Positions 55,601 through 62,217 of a stretch of DNA of 64,000 nucleotides are shown here, one piece after another. Both the position numbers and the translations under genes were made by a program. Each line of letters opens with the position of its first letter. Within the stretch, counting starts at the first letter, position 1. Source of the stretch: Marinimicrobium alkaliphilum (GTDB lineage Bacteria; Pseudomonadota; Gammaproteobacteria; Pseudomonadales; Cellvibrionaceae); contig NZ_QGMQ01000001.1 in the NCBI RefSeq assembly GCF_003259155.1, positions 558,001 to 622,000 of the forward strand. Direction: 5' to 3'. The notes beneath the pieces are model-generated. The model made no database searches and had not been told where the DNA came from. It saw nothing but the letters and a program-made list of their open reading frames with translations.

Positions 55601-56182
55601 CGCCCGGTAAATCAGCTACCCTACCGGCCGCGGGATATCACGCTGGTTGATGCCGGCGGTAGTGTACCGCCGAGACTCCTGGTGCCAAGAAGGCCTTCGT
55701 CCCCTAATCATGAGCAGGTCCTGGAGGTATACCAGCATCAGGGCGGGCAGGGCATCACGAGCATTGAATTGCCCTTGAATAATTCCGTCAATAACGCACA
55801 GCTCGCCCAGCAAGACATCACCGGCGATGGCGTGCCGGAAGTCATTGTCTGGGGCTCACGCTACCCGGGGGAAATCATCGTCATGAATGCGAATTTCGGC
55901 GTCATTGACCGGTTTACAATTGGGCACGAAATCGAAAAAGTGCTCAACATGCCAGACCATCGCTCCAACCGCCTGATTTTCACCCACAGCCGAGGCGTCC
56001 CCGCAGGCCACATCCGCATTGCGGAATACGACTCACAGCGAGGCAAAATCGTCAGCGAATCCCAGGTATTCCCGGGCCAGCTTCAGCGCGACGGCCTCAT
56101 CTGCCTGGGCGACGACCTCTACACCTGCGACAAATTCCTGGTGTTCGATCGCGCCGTATACCACGTCCAAGGCCCCGAGTAG
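52643..56182 (+). CDS. giant FG-GAP/VCBS-like repeat lipoprotein, copy 2
   Basis: An 1179-aa paralogue of the preceding protein with the same architecture: GTG start, same leader and first 17 codons, lipobox Cys 17, short linker (SRSGGPPED, lacking the DP repeats), Ig-like middle and FG-GAP propeller (DYDGDGQSDLVLVYP, DFSGDGYESVY, DLTGNGITDLVRPQ, DLSGDGREELFGL, DITGDGVPEVIVW). By eye the middle is only roughly 55-65% identical to copy 1. The first 20 or so codons and the last 40 or so are almost identical at DNA level. Located between ugd and the second ops element. Function unknown; probably surface-exposed. Confidence 0.88.
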   Translation: MAKPITIVLALTLLAACGSRSGGPPEDYITDDPADDRIAVDDLDVVRDFVPISPAPQYTGLQNRAIITQGNSLDLLNAFYILLETAADSVLTLYNVPYPDLLLYQAPPSPDEEPLCLSGDYRHSLHEEEQRVVIIGSYHNCELASGGRIHGQQTIDLRFNTAGTEIVRSEFRLRNITLRDGDIEILIHGELQGGYGLMRFTDFVYENVTLGYSVYTDDMVINVLDQEYTGTFFHSDWGSVELFEGAAPGGVRLLGARTTELTAVRRSRAGSSFLELVQTGTQGVRNRAELAILELFAWPYTTDRTPVAVLKAPDVFKRSETVSFSADYAGTAPRGFLTYDWEYLSGPSGCNVDLMVVSVNERTFTADCRGTHELRLVADNGVQQYYQTFSVQTIGELPDVAGISHRPADLDEPESWQVVVDNTELDGPFTYNLINAPEGLEIDDTGRIRGTTSRLIPGGLGTLHLDVEVSNERSVVQSVAIDISSDAASVHVYDESPLSAAIKQPWVDYNGDGHLQNVIDYGQTYAVIEAKEGRVDYTYIEARGFSTGELLTRRIMDYDGDGQSDLVLVYPDRYIVIALDDFRVKHDTTFPDELVKTRANQAKVIGGVEPAILLGYHQREGMPTRSALRYDIPSRTYEVSRYVWHTPSSDSRIYHVADFSGDGYESVYQRADGQQHQMQGRLVNLPGRAVEFPYGVYALDLTGNGITDLVRPQLPQEADAERTLEIFDHRIGSVRDTLPILGAPAFSTDNTEILTFDRGDGSERGLVIVERGTSQWLHILEKQGDSYQWLRREQIASRGQSNPRTVVPFGEGKLAVHAGSSIDGGLFTLDSEGNRGVLTQAFGRHEQLIPFHADPDSGELEVIGFNAVTNETRSASANRITLGKNAERVALENHPSFRGRASWDGRPALLAHEGGTRPRLVYESLTRHKIVDFETGEIVIDRLRDDINHFYAVDLSGDGREELFGLTYDRFVQIDIADLSRSVLGERPVNQLPYRPRDITLVDAGGSVPPRLLVPRRPSSPNHEQVLEVYQHQGGQGITSIELPLNNSVNNAQLAQQDITGDGVPEVIVWGSRYPGEIIVMNANFGVIDRFTIGHEIEKVLNMPDHRSNRLIFTHSRGVPAGHIRIAEYDSQRGKIVSESQVFPGQLQRDGLICLGDDLYTCDKFLVFDRAVYHVQGPE

Positions 56183-56199
56183 ACAAAACGATGCTCCCA

Positions 56200-56576
56200 G
56201 TAGGTCGGATTAGCCCGCAGGGCGTAATCCGACACCTGAGGCACCCAAGCCAAATAAACCACCGCACCCGCCAACCCGCAAATGCCGGTAGCATCCCCGC
56301 CCCTCAGTCTGTAAAATCCCTTTACAAATTTGGCGCCCCCCTCCTGGTTATACCACCGACAAGGTAGGCGGTAGCGTGCGCAACCAGGCAACATAAGCCC
56401 GGAAAAACACCAAACTTCGAAGAAAATGCCGCCATCTCCACTATTCATGACGGCACAAGGTCCCAGTAGGTCGGATTAGGCCAAAGGCCGTAATCCGACA
56501 CCCAAGGCACCCAAACCAGGAACAAAGGCACAATGCCCCCAGTAGGTCGGATTAGCCCAAAGGGCGTAATCCGACA
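56200..56576 (+). repeat. REP/MITE-like palindromic cluster 15
   Basis: Three inverted-orientation copies (56200-56234, 56466-56500, 56542-56576) are spread through the 461-bp gap before manC, the last copies of this family in the window. The ops element and its leader sit between the first and second copies, so the last two copies lie inside the manC transcript leader. Confidence 0.92.
56367..56378 (+). promoter_or_regulatory. second ops element, in the manC leader
   Basis: GGCGGTAGCGTG again matches the ops core perfectly. It is preceded by weak promoter-like TTTACA (56321-56326) and TTATAC (56348-56353) at a non-ideal 21-nt spacing. It is 266 nt before the manC start, with two palindromic repeats between. 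Consistent with RfaH loading on the operon from manC onward. Confidence 0.88.
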
Positions 56577-56643
56577 CCTGTGGCAACCAAACCAGACATC
56601 ATTAAACAACCACAAAACAACGAATCGAAGTCGAGGAATAGCA

Positions 56644-58050
56644 GTGATCTATCCCGTAATCCTGGCCGGGGGCAGCGGAACCCGCCTTTGGCCCATGTCC
56701 CGTGAGCTCTACCCAAAACAATTCCTGAAACTCAACGGCACCAGCACTTTACTCCAACAAACCGTAGAGCGCCTTGAAGGACTGGAACTTGAAGAGCCGC
56801 TTTTGATCTGCAACGAAGAGCATCGCTTTATCGCAGCCGAGCAAATGCGGCAATCCGGCCATTTAGGGCACAACATCATTCTGGAGCCTGTGGGCAGAAA
56901 TACCGCGCCGGCTATTGCCTTGGCAGCGATGACCGCCGCAAAGAAAAATCCGGATGCGATTATCCTGGTGCTTGCAGCTGATCATGTCGTCAAATCTACC
57001 CCGGCATTCCAGCAGGCTGTACGCAATGCCCTCCCGTTAGCAGAGCAAGGTGCTCTTGTGACCTTTGGTATTGTGCCCCAGGGTCCGGAAACCGGCTACG
57101 GGTACATACAGCGCGGGGATAAAAAGGGTGAAAAGGCCTTTCAAGTGGCGCAGTTTGTAGAAAAGCCCAACCTCGAACTGGCCAAACAGTATGTCGCTGA
57201 TGGCGGATACTACTGGAATAGCGGGATGTTTGTCTTCAAGGCGGCCCGCTACCTGGACGAGTTGAAGCGGCTGCGGCCGGACATTCACGCAGCTTGTGAG
57301 CGTGCCATGGCCGAGGTGGGTGCTGACCTCGATTTTATTCGAGTGAATGAGCAAGAGTTCAGTGCGTGCCCTGCAGAGTCAGTCGACTATGCGGTCATGG
57401 AGCTCACAGATTCTGCCGTTGTCGTACCCATGGATGCTGGGTGGAGCGATGTTGGCTCATGGACGGCCCTGTGGGAGGTTGCTGATAAAGATGAAGCGGG
57501 TAATGCCAATCAGGGCGATGTGATCAGTCACAACAGCCAGGACAACCTGATTTTTGCCGAAAACGCTTTGGTTACCACAGTAGGTGTCAAAGACCTTGTT
57601 ATTGTTCAAACCAAAGATGCCGTACTTGTAGCGGACAAGAACGATGTGCAGTCGGTCAAAGATATCGTTCAGCTAATCAGGGGTAATGCGCGCAGCGAGC
57701 ATAAGCTCCATCGTGAAGTATACCGTCCCTGGGGGAAATACGACTCCATCGATAACGGTCAGCGCTACCAAGTAAAGCGTATTACCGTAAAACCTGGTGA
57801 AAAACTCTCCGTACAAATGCATCACCACCGTGCAGAGCATTGGATTGTTGTGTCCGGCACAGCCAAAGTGACCATTGGTGAAACGACCCAACTGCTTACG
57901 GAGGACCAATCCGTCTATATCCCCCTTGGCCATATTCATGCACTTGAAAACCCCGGGAAAATCCCGCTTGAGCTTATCGAGGTCCAGAGTGGCTCATACC
58001 TGGGCGAGGACGACATTGTTCGATTCAAAGACGTGTATGGCCGCGTGTAA
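56644..58050 (+). CDS. manC: mannose-1-phosphate guanylyltransferase / mannose-6-phosphate isomerase
   Basis: A 468-aa bifunctional enzyme (type II PMI-GMP). The N-terminal nucleotidyltransferase begins [30 protein letters not shown]. The C-terminal cupin isomerase domain has [45 protein letters not shown] and closes with [21 protein letters not shown]. Makes GDP-mannose for polysaccharide. I use GTG 56644 with GAGGAAT 7 nt upstream; the long upstream extension reads through a repeat palindrome. First gene of the downstream polysaccharide operon after the second ops site. Confidence 0.96.
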   Translation: MIYPVILAGGSGTRLWPMSRELYPKQFLKLNGTSTLLQQTVERLEGLELEEPLLICNEEHRFIAAEQMRQSGHLGHNIILEPVGRNTAPAIALAAMTAAKKNPDAIILVLAADHVVKSTPAFQQAVRNALPLAEQGALVTFGIVPQGPETGYGYIQRGDKKGEKAFQVAQFVEKPNLELAKQYVADGGYYWNSGMFVFKAARYLDELKRLRPDIHAACERAMAEVGADLDFIRVNEQEFSACPAESVDYAVMELTDSAVVVPMDAGWSDVGSWTALWEVADKDEAGNANQGDVISHNSQDNLIFAENALVTTVGVKDLVIVQTKDAVLVADKNDVQSVKDIVQLIRGNARSEHKLHREVYRPWGKYDSIDNGQRYQVKRITVKPGEKLSVQMHHHRAEHWIVVSGTAKVTIGETTQLLTEDQSVYIPLGHIHALENPGKIPLELIEVQSGSYLGEDDIVRFKDVYGRV

Positions 58051-58081
58051 TCATTAACTGCGTATTTTGGAGCAAGCCGGA

Positions 58082-59848
58082 ATGGCCTTAATCATCGGAG
58101 CAACCCCTTACACCCCCTGGCAAGAGCTCTCGACTGTCTTGGCCCCGCTGGGGTTGTCCGCAAAGGACGATGACATAGAGACCTGGTATCGGAAGTCAGA
58201 TATCGAGAAAGTGGTTGAGGGAAACGCAATCTATATACTGCTACACATCAGGCCGGAGCGCGCCTTGGCCGCAGCACTGGAGGAGGGCGCCAGTATTGAA
58301 AGTGCTCTTTCTGAGTGGTGCGATTCAGTCCAGCATATGCTCACTTTTCAGAAAGATAATCGAGCCAATACGTTGCTCGTCGATGCGTTTGCTTTGGCGC
58401 AGGAGCCGGCCGGGTTGGAGCAGTGGCTTTCCGGCGTCGGCTACAAGGGGGGGGCGGCCTATCAAGCTGAGCAAGTTGATCTTCCTCGTGCCTCTCCGTT
58501 GATGTTAATGGCAGGGTCTTTTTATGCACAGCAGCAGGAAGGTGTTGAGCGTCTATGCTCTTTGCTCGAAGCAGTGAGTATACCTTTGAATGACGAAGGG
58601 TATTGTGCGCCCGTTGTAGATGTGTCGGATGCGCTGACTGATATCAAGCGGCGCACGGAGGCCCAAGCGAAGAGGAGTCAGGATGCGCTTAAGGCCGAAG
58701 CGGAGTCGCTTGAAATACAGCTTCATAAAGTACAGGAGGAGCTGGAGATTGAGGCTAAGCAGCGTGAAGACGCTATTCAAAAAATCAGTGCTTTAGAGCA
58801 GAAAGTTGACCTGCTTCATGGGGCCTTTGAAGAAAAAGAACTTGCCTTGAGTAGAGAAATTGAAAGCCAAAAGCGGGAGTTTGAAGAGAGGCGCGACGAG
58901 CGTGATACCTTGAAATCTGAAAACGACTTGCTTTTACTTCAGCTTCATCAAACGCAGGAAGATCTTGAAGATCTTTTTCAAAATGAAAAGAAGCTGAAAG
59001 CTGAACTCATTGCTGTAAAAAAATCGCAGAATGACGCACAAAAAGAGCTAGGAACGCTAGAGCTGGAAAACAAAGAGGCTGCAGTCAGGTATGACGAGCA
59101 GGCGAAACGCCTCCAAAACACGCAAGAATTACTGGAAGCATCAGCCATAAAACTCGAAGAGCGAGATGCACACCTTCGTACTAAAGAAGACGAGCTAAAA
59201 TTGGTCAAAAATCACCTCGCGAAGGTTCAGGAAGATCTGAAAGCTTACAGTGCCAAGTCAGCCCAGTTGGAAGTTAGCCGTAGCCGCACGGAAAAAATGC
59301 TGGAAGAGGCGCAGGGTAGTATTGCGGGAAAAAACAGAAAACTGAAAATTCTGAGCAACGCAAAACGCACGGCCACACTGCGTGCTGAACAGCTGGAGCG
59401 AGAACTAAAAGCGTCAAAGCATGCTGAGTGGGTCCTGAGTATCGAAATTGAAAAGTTAAAGGACAGTAAATCCTGGCGTATTGTTGCGCCGGTACGCAGC
59501 GTAACCGCCCTAGCGACTGGTTCCTATAAGCGGGCTCGACAAAAGCACGATGTTGACGATCAGGTGCGGGCGATCAAAAATTCGAAAATGTTTGATGCCG
59601 GTTGGTACCTGGAGCAATATCCCGATGTGGCGGCGGAGCCCATTATGCCGATTGAGCACTATATTGTTTGCGGTGCCTCAGAAGGACGTGACCCCAGTGC
59701 GAATTTCTCGACCCAATGGTATCTGTCGCAGAACCCTGACGTCGCTGAATCAGGAATGAATCCGCTGGTACACTATATACTCCATGGAAAACAAGAAGGC
59801 CGTCAAACCAAGTCAGAGCTTAATGAGAGTAGGGCGATTAAGGTATGA
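58082..59848 (+). CDS. long coiled-coil protein with C-terminal YLxxxPDVA repeats, polysaccharide locus
   Basis: A 588-aa protein starting at ATG 58082 (GGAG 9 nt upstream; a TTG at 58067 would add five residues). Residues 1-185 form an unrecognised globular domain (MALIIGATPYTPWQELSTVL…). About 190-470 is a continuous heptad-rich coiled coil. A DSKSWRIVAPVR motif follows, a form common at the end of coiled coils in glycosyltransferase/sulfotransferase proteins. The end has two repeats, MFDAGWYLEQYPDVA and NFSTQWYLSQNPDVA, each followed by HYIVCGASEGRDP or HYILHGKQEGRQ. The repeat is familiar from surface-glycan glycosyltransferases. No GT domain is present. Its end overlaps the next gene by 4 nt. 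Confidence 0.82.
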   Translation: MALIIGATPYTPWQELSTVLAPLGLSAKDDDIETWYRKSDIEKVVEGNAIYILLHIRPERALAAALEEGASIESALSEWCDSVQHMLTFQKDNRANTLLVDAFALAQEPAGLEQWLSGVGYKGGAAYQAEQVDLPRASPLMLMAGSFYAQQQEGVERLCSLLEAVSIPLNDEGYCAPVVDVSDALTDIKRRTEAQAKRSQDALKAEAESLEIQLHKVQEELEIEAKQREDAIQKISALEQKVDLLHGAFEEKELALSREIESQKREFEERRDERDTLKSENDLLLLQLHQTQEDLEDLFQNEKKLKAELIAVKKSQNDAQKELGTLELENKEAAVRYDEQAKRLQNTQELLEASAIKLEERDAHLRTKEDELKLVKNHLAKVQEDLKAYSAKSAQLEVSRSRTEKMLEEAQGSIAGKNRKLKILSNAKRTATLRAEQLERELKASKHAEWVLSIEIEKLKDSKSWRIVAPVRSVTALATGSYKRARQKHDVDDQVRAIKNSKMFDAGWYLEQYPDVAAEPIMPIEHYIVCGASEGRDPSANFSTQWYLSQNPDVAESGMNPLVHYILHGKQEGRQTKSELNESRAIKV

Positions 59849-61143
59849 CAAATACACTCATTGTAATCGGTGCGGGTAGCGATCCAGAGCCCTATTTTGA
59901 CGAAAATTACTCGCGTATAGTGCTTATCGAGCCTCTACCTTCGGCAGCTGAAGCGCTACGTAGGAAATCAGTTGGTCGAAAAAATGTACAAATCGAAGAG
60001 CTCGCGGTGGTTACCGATCCCTCCTTAAACCAGCTTTTCGAGTTCAGCTTACCGGAGTACTCAAGTGTCCGTCAGCCTAGTGGGCTGAAGAGTATTATGG
60101 TTGGTTTGCGCCAGAAGTATGAGCACGTGATTAAAACACTAGCTGTAGATGAATTGGTCGATCGATATCAGCTTGGAAGCGAAGGAAAAAATAAGTTGGT
60201 CATCCAAGCAAATGGTGAAGAGGTAAACATCTTTCGTCAGTTGTGCGAAATTAAGCATCAGAATAGGTTTAGTGAAATTGTTCTGGTTGGAAGAGCTGAC
60301 TACTCTCTATACCAAAACGAGCGCTTGTTTGTAGAGGGCGCTGGAGAGGTAAGTATAAGTGATTATGATGTGGAGATTTCTGAGGGTTCTGCTCCAGGCT
60401 CGAAAATTTGGGTGTTTTTACTAAACCCGTATAAAAGGCTCGTTGGTGATCTTAAGAATCGTGTTTCTGATCTAGAAAACGAGAAGAAAATAGTTGAAAC
60501 TGATTTTGAACAGTACAAAAAATCGAGTTGTGCAGATATCTATGCGTTAGAAAAAGAGGTTTCTGAGTATTCAGATAAAGTTGAGCGTGCGGAGGCCGAG
60601 AGAGAAGAGTTGGTGGCAGAGGTTGAGTGTCTGGAAGAAAAGCTTTCTCTTCAATCTGATACGAACAAGCTGCTCCAGTCTGATATCGAAAAATTTAAAG
60701 AAGTCCAAGTAGATCTTGTTGAGAAACATAGACATGAAATAAATGATCTGGCTATGAGGGCCGAAACTGCAGAAAGGGCTTGTGTTGATCTTGAATCAAA
60801 AGTTCTGAGCTTGATCGATCAGAAAACTAAAGGTGAAGAAGCTTTTCAACACGCCGAAAGATCCTTGAAAGATTGCGAAGAGAAATTGAGAAGTTTAAGT
60901 GAGTATTCTGAGACTTTGAAAGATCGCCTTTCGAACTCGGAGAGAACTAACGGTGTTCAGGCTAAGCTGCTTACCAAGATGCGGGCGGATCATAGTGAGC
61001 TAAGTCAGCGGTACTCCGCCCTTCAAACTAGAGAGAGGGAGCTGACTGAATTAATTATGGAGTTGCATCAAAAGCTTACGCAAGCCTCTGGTTTTCTGAA
61101 GCGTCTCCAGAAGGATCACCCCAATCTATTGAGTGAGTACTGA
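59845..61143 (+). CDS. FkbM-like domain fused to a coiled coil
   Basis: A 432-aa protein overlapping its upstream neighbour (ATGA). The N-terminal 200 residues resemble a divergent FkbM-type methyltransferase fold: LIVIGAGSDPEPYF, IVLIEPLPSAAEALRRK, VQIEELAVV, VDELVDRYQLG, KLVIQANGEEVNIFRQLCE (the last mirrors the family's 'lkIDvqGaE' element, with D replaced by Q-A-N-G). Residues about 205-425 are a long coiled coil. Catalysis is uncertain because the SAM-binding glycine motif is shortened. Base composition is AT-richer than genes before 58 kb. Followed after 5 nt by the sulfotransferase-like gene. Confidence 0.75.
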   Translation: MTNTLIVIGAGSDPEPYFDENYSRIVLIEPLPSAAEALRRKSVGRKNVQIEELAVVTDPSLNQLFEFSLPEYSSVRQPSGLKSIMVGLRQKYEHVIKTLAVDELVDRYQLGSEGKNKLVIQANGEEVNIFRQLCEIKHQNRFSEIVLVGRADYSLYQNERLFVEGAGEVSISDYDVEISEGSAPGSKIWVFLLNPYKRLVGDLKNRVSDLENEKKIVETDFEQYKKSSCADIYALEKEVSEYSDKVERAEAEREELVAEVECLEEKLSLQSDTNKLLQSDIEKFKEVQVDLVEKHRHEINDLAMRAETAERACVDLESKVLSLIDQKTKGEEAFQHAERSLKDCEEKLRSLSEYSETLKDRLSNSERTNGVQAKLLTKMRADHSELSQRYSALQTRERELTELIMELHQKLTQASGFLKRLQKDHPNLLSEY

Positions 61144-61148
61144 GCTGT

Positions 61149-62102
61149 ATGAATCTCAATGGTCGTGTAGATCTACTTTCGTTGCAGGATGAACTGGTTC
61201 GTGCGCTCGAGTTGCTGGAGGGGCATTCGGGTGTGGGGGAGCAGAATAAGAACGTGCATTTTGAAGTAAGATCGCTGATTGATGCGAGTAGTCTCTTGCA
61301 TCGTTGCGAGACAGTAGCTCTGCGCTCGAAATCTATTGGTAAGCCAAAGCTCAGGGTTATTAGGCACTTGGCTTGCAGTGGGGGAACCTTAGTTTCAAAA
61401 TGTCTATCGGCGATGCCGAATGTATATTTGCTAAGTGAGCTAAACCCTAGAACACTTCTGCATATGAGTGGTGATACCCCCAAATTTACACCTTCAGATG
61501 TTGTTACTCAAGCAAGGTACTCAGGTGTTCCAGAGGTTGAGAGTCTTTCTGGAAAAATATTTCTCGAAAGTGTCAAGCTGGCAAGTCACCATGTTGATCA
61601 AATTGGAGGTTATCTCGTCGTCCGTTCGCATAGTCATTCGGACTATTGCGTCGATGATGTAAAAGGTTGTTCCGTCTCTGAAGTGCTAAGAGACGATTTT
61701 GATTTGAGTGTTGTAACTACCGTCAGGAACCCCATAGATTCCTTTATGGGGCTAAGGAAAAACAACTGGTTGCATTTTTGTCCGAAAACTTTTGATGAAT
61801 ATTGCAAAAGATACGAGAAATTTATAGATGATCAGGATGATTCATCTATTTTTTCATATGAAAAGTTTATACATAGTCCTCAAGAGGTGATGTTAGGGGT
61901 GTGTGAAGCGCTGTCTTTACCCTTTGATGACTCTTTTGAGGATACATTTGGAGCTTTTCGCGTGTCGGGTGACAGCGGCAGAAAGGGAGATTTGATATCA
62001 GAGAGGAAGAGGGAAGTTGTCTCTGATGAGTTGGAAAAGGAGCTATGTCGTTCAGAGGGTTATCGGCGCTTGATGAAGAAAATGGCTAACTTAGAGATTT
62101 GA
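61149..62102 (+). CDS. sulfotransferase-like protein
   Basis: A 317-aa protein with features of PAPS-dependent sulfotransferases: a phosphosulfate-loop-like RHLACSGGTLVSKCLSAMPNVYLLSELNP (about residues 71-99) and a 3'-phosphate-binding-like VVTTVRNPIDSFMGLRKNNW (about 194-213), then YEKFIHSPQEVM. Some core residues differ from the classical pattern, so activity is likely but not certain. Could sulfate the surface polysaccharide; CysQ at 44.8 kb would recycle PAP. AT-rich relative to early genes. Lies in a tight run with the two coiled-coil genes. Confidence 0.8.
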   Translation: MNLNGRVDLLSLQDELVRALELLEGHSGVGEQNKNVHFEVRSLIDASSLLHRCETVALRSKSIGKPKLRVIRHLACSGGTLVSKCLSAMPNVYLLSELNPRTLLHMSGDTPKFTPSDVVTQARYSGVPEVESLSGKIFLESVKLASHHVDQIGGYLVVRSHSHSDYCVDDVKGCSVSEVLRDDFDLSVVTTVRNPIDSFMGLRKNNWLHFCPKTFDEYCKRYEKFIDDQDDSSIFSYEKFIHSPQEVMLGVCEALSLPFDDSFEDTFGAFRVSGDSGRKGDLISERKREVVSDELEKELCRSEGYRRLMKKMANLEI

Positions 62103-62217
62103 AGAAAGGTGTGTTAATCTGAAAGTCTTCTAGATTTATGAAAGTCGTAATGAGCTGTGGGGTCGAACTTAAAGGCCTCCGCTATGCGGGAAAAGTGTTT
62201 ACTTGTTGAGAAATATT

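Noticed and set aside
56533-56643. 37-codon N-terminal extension of ManC
   Set aside because: It translates a palindromic repeat. The GTG at 56644 has a proper ribosome site and gives the normal ManC start.
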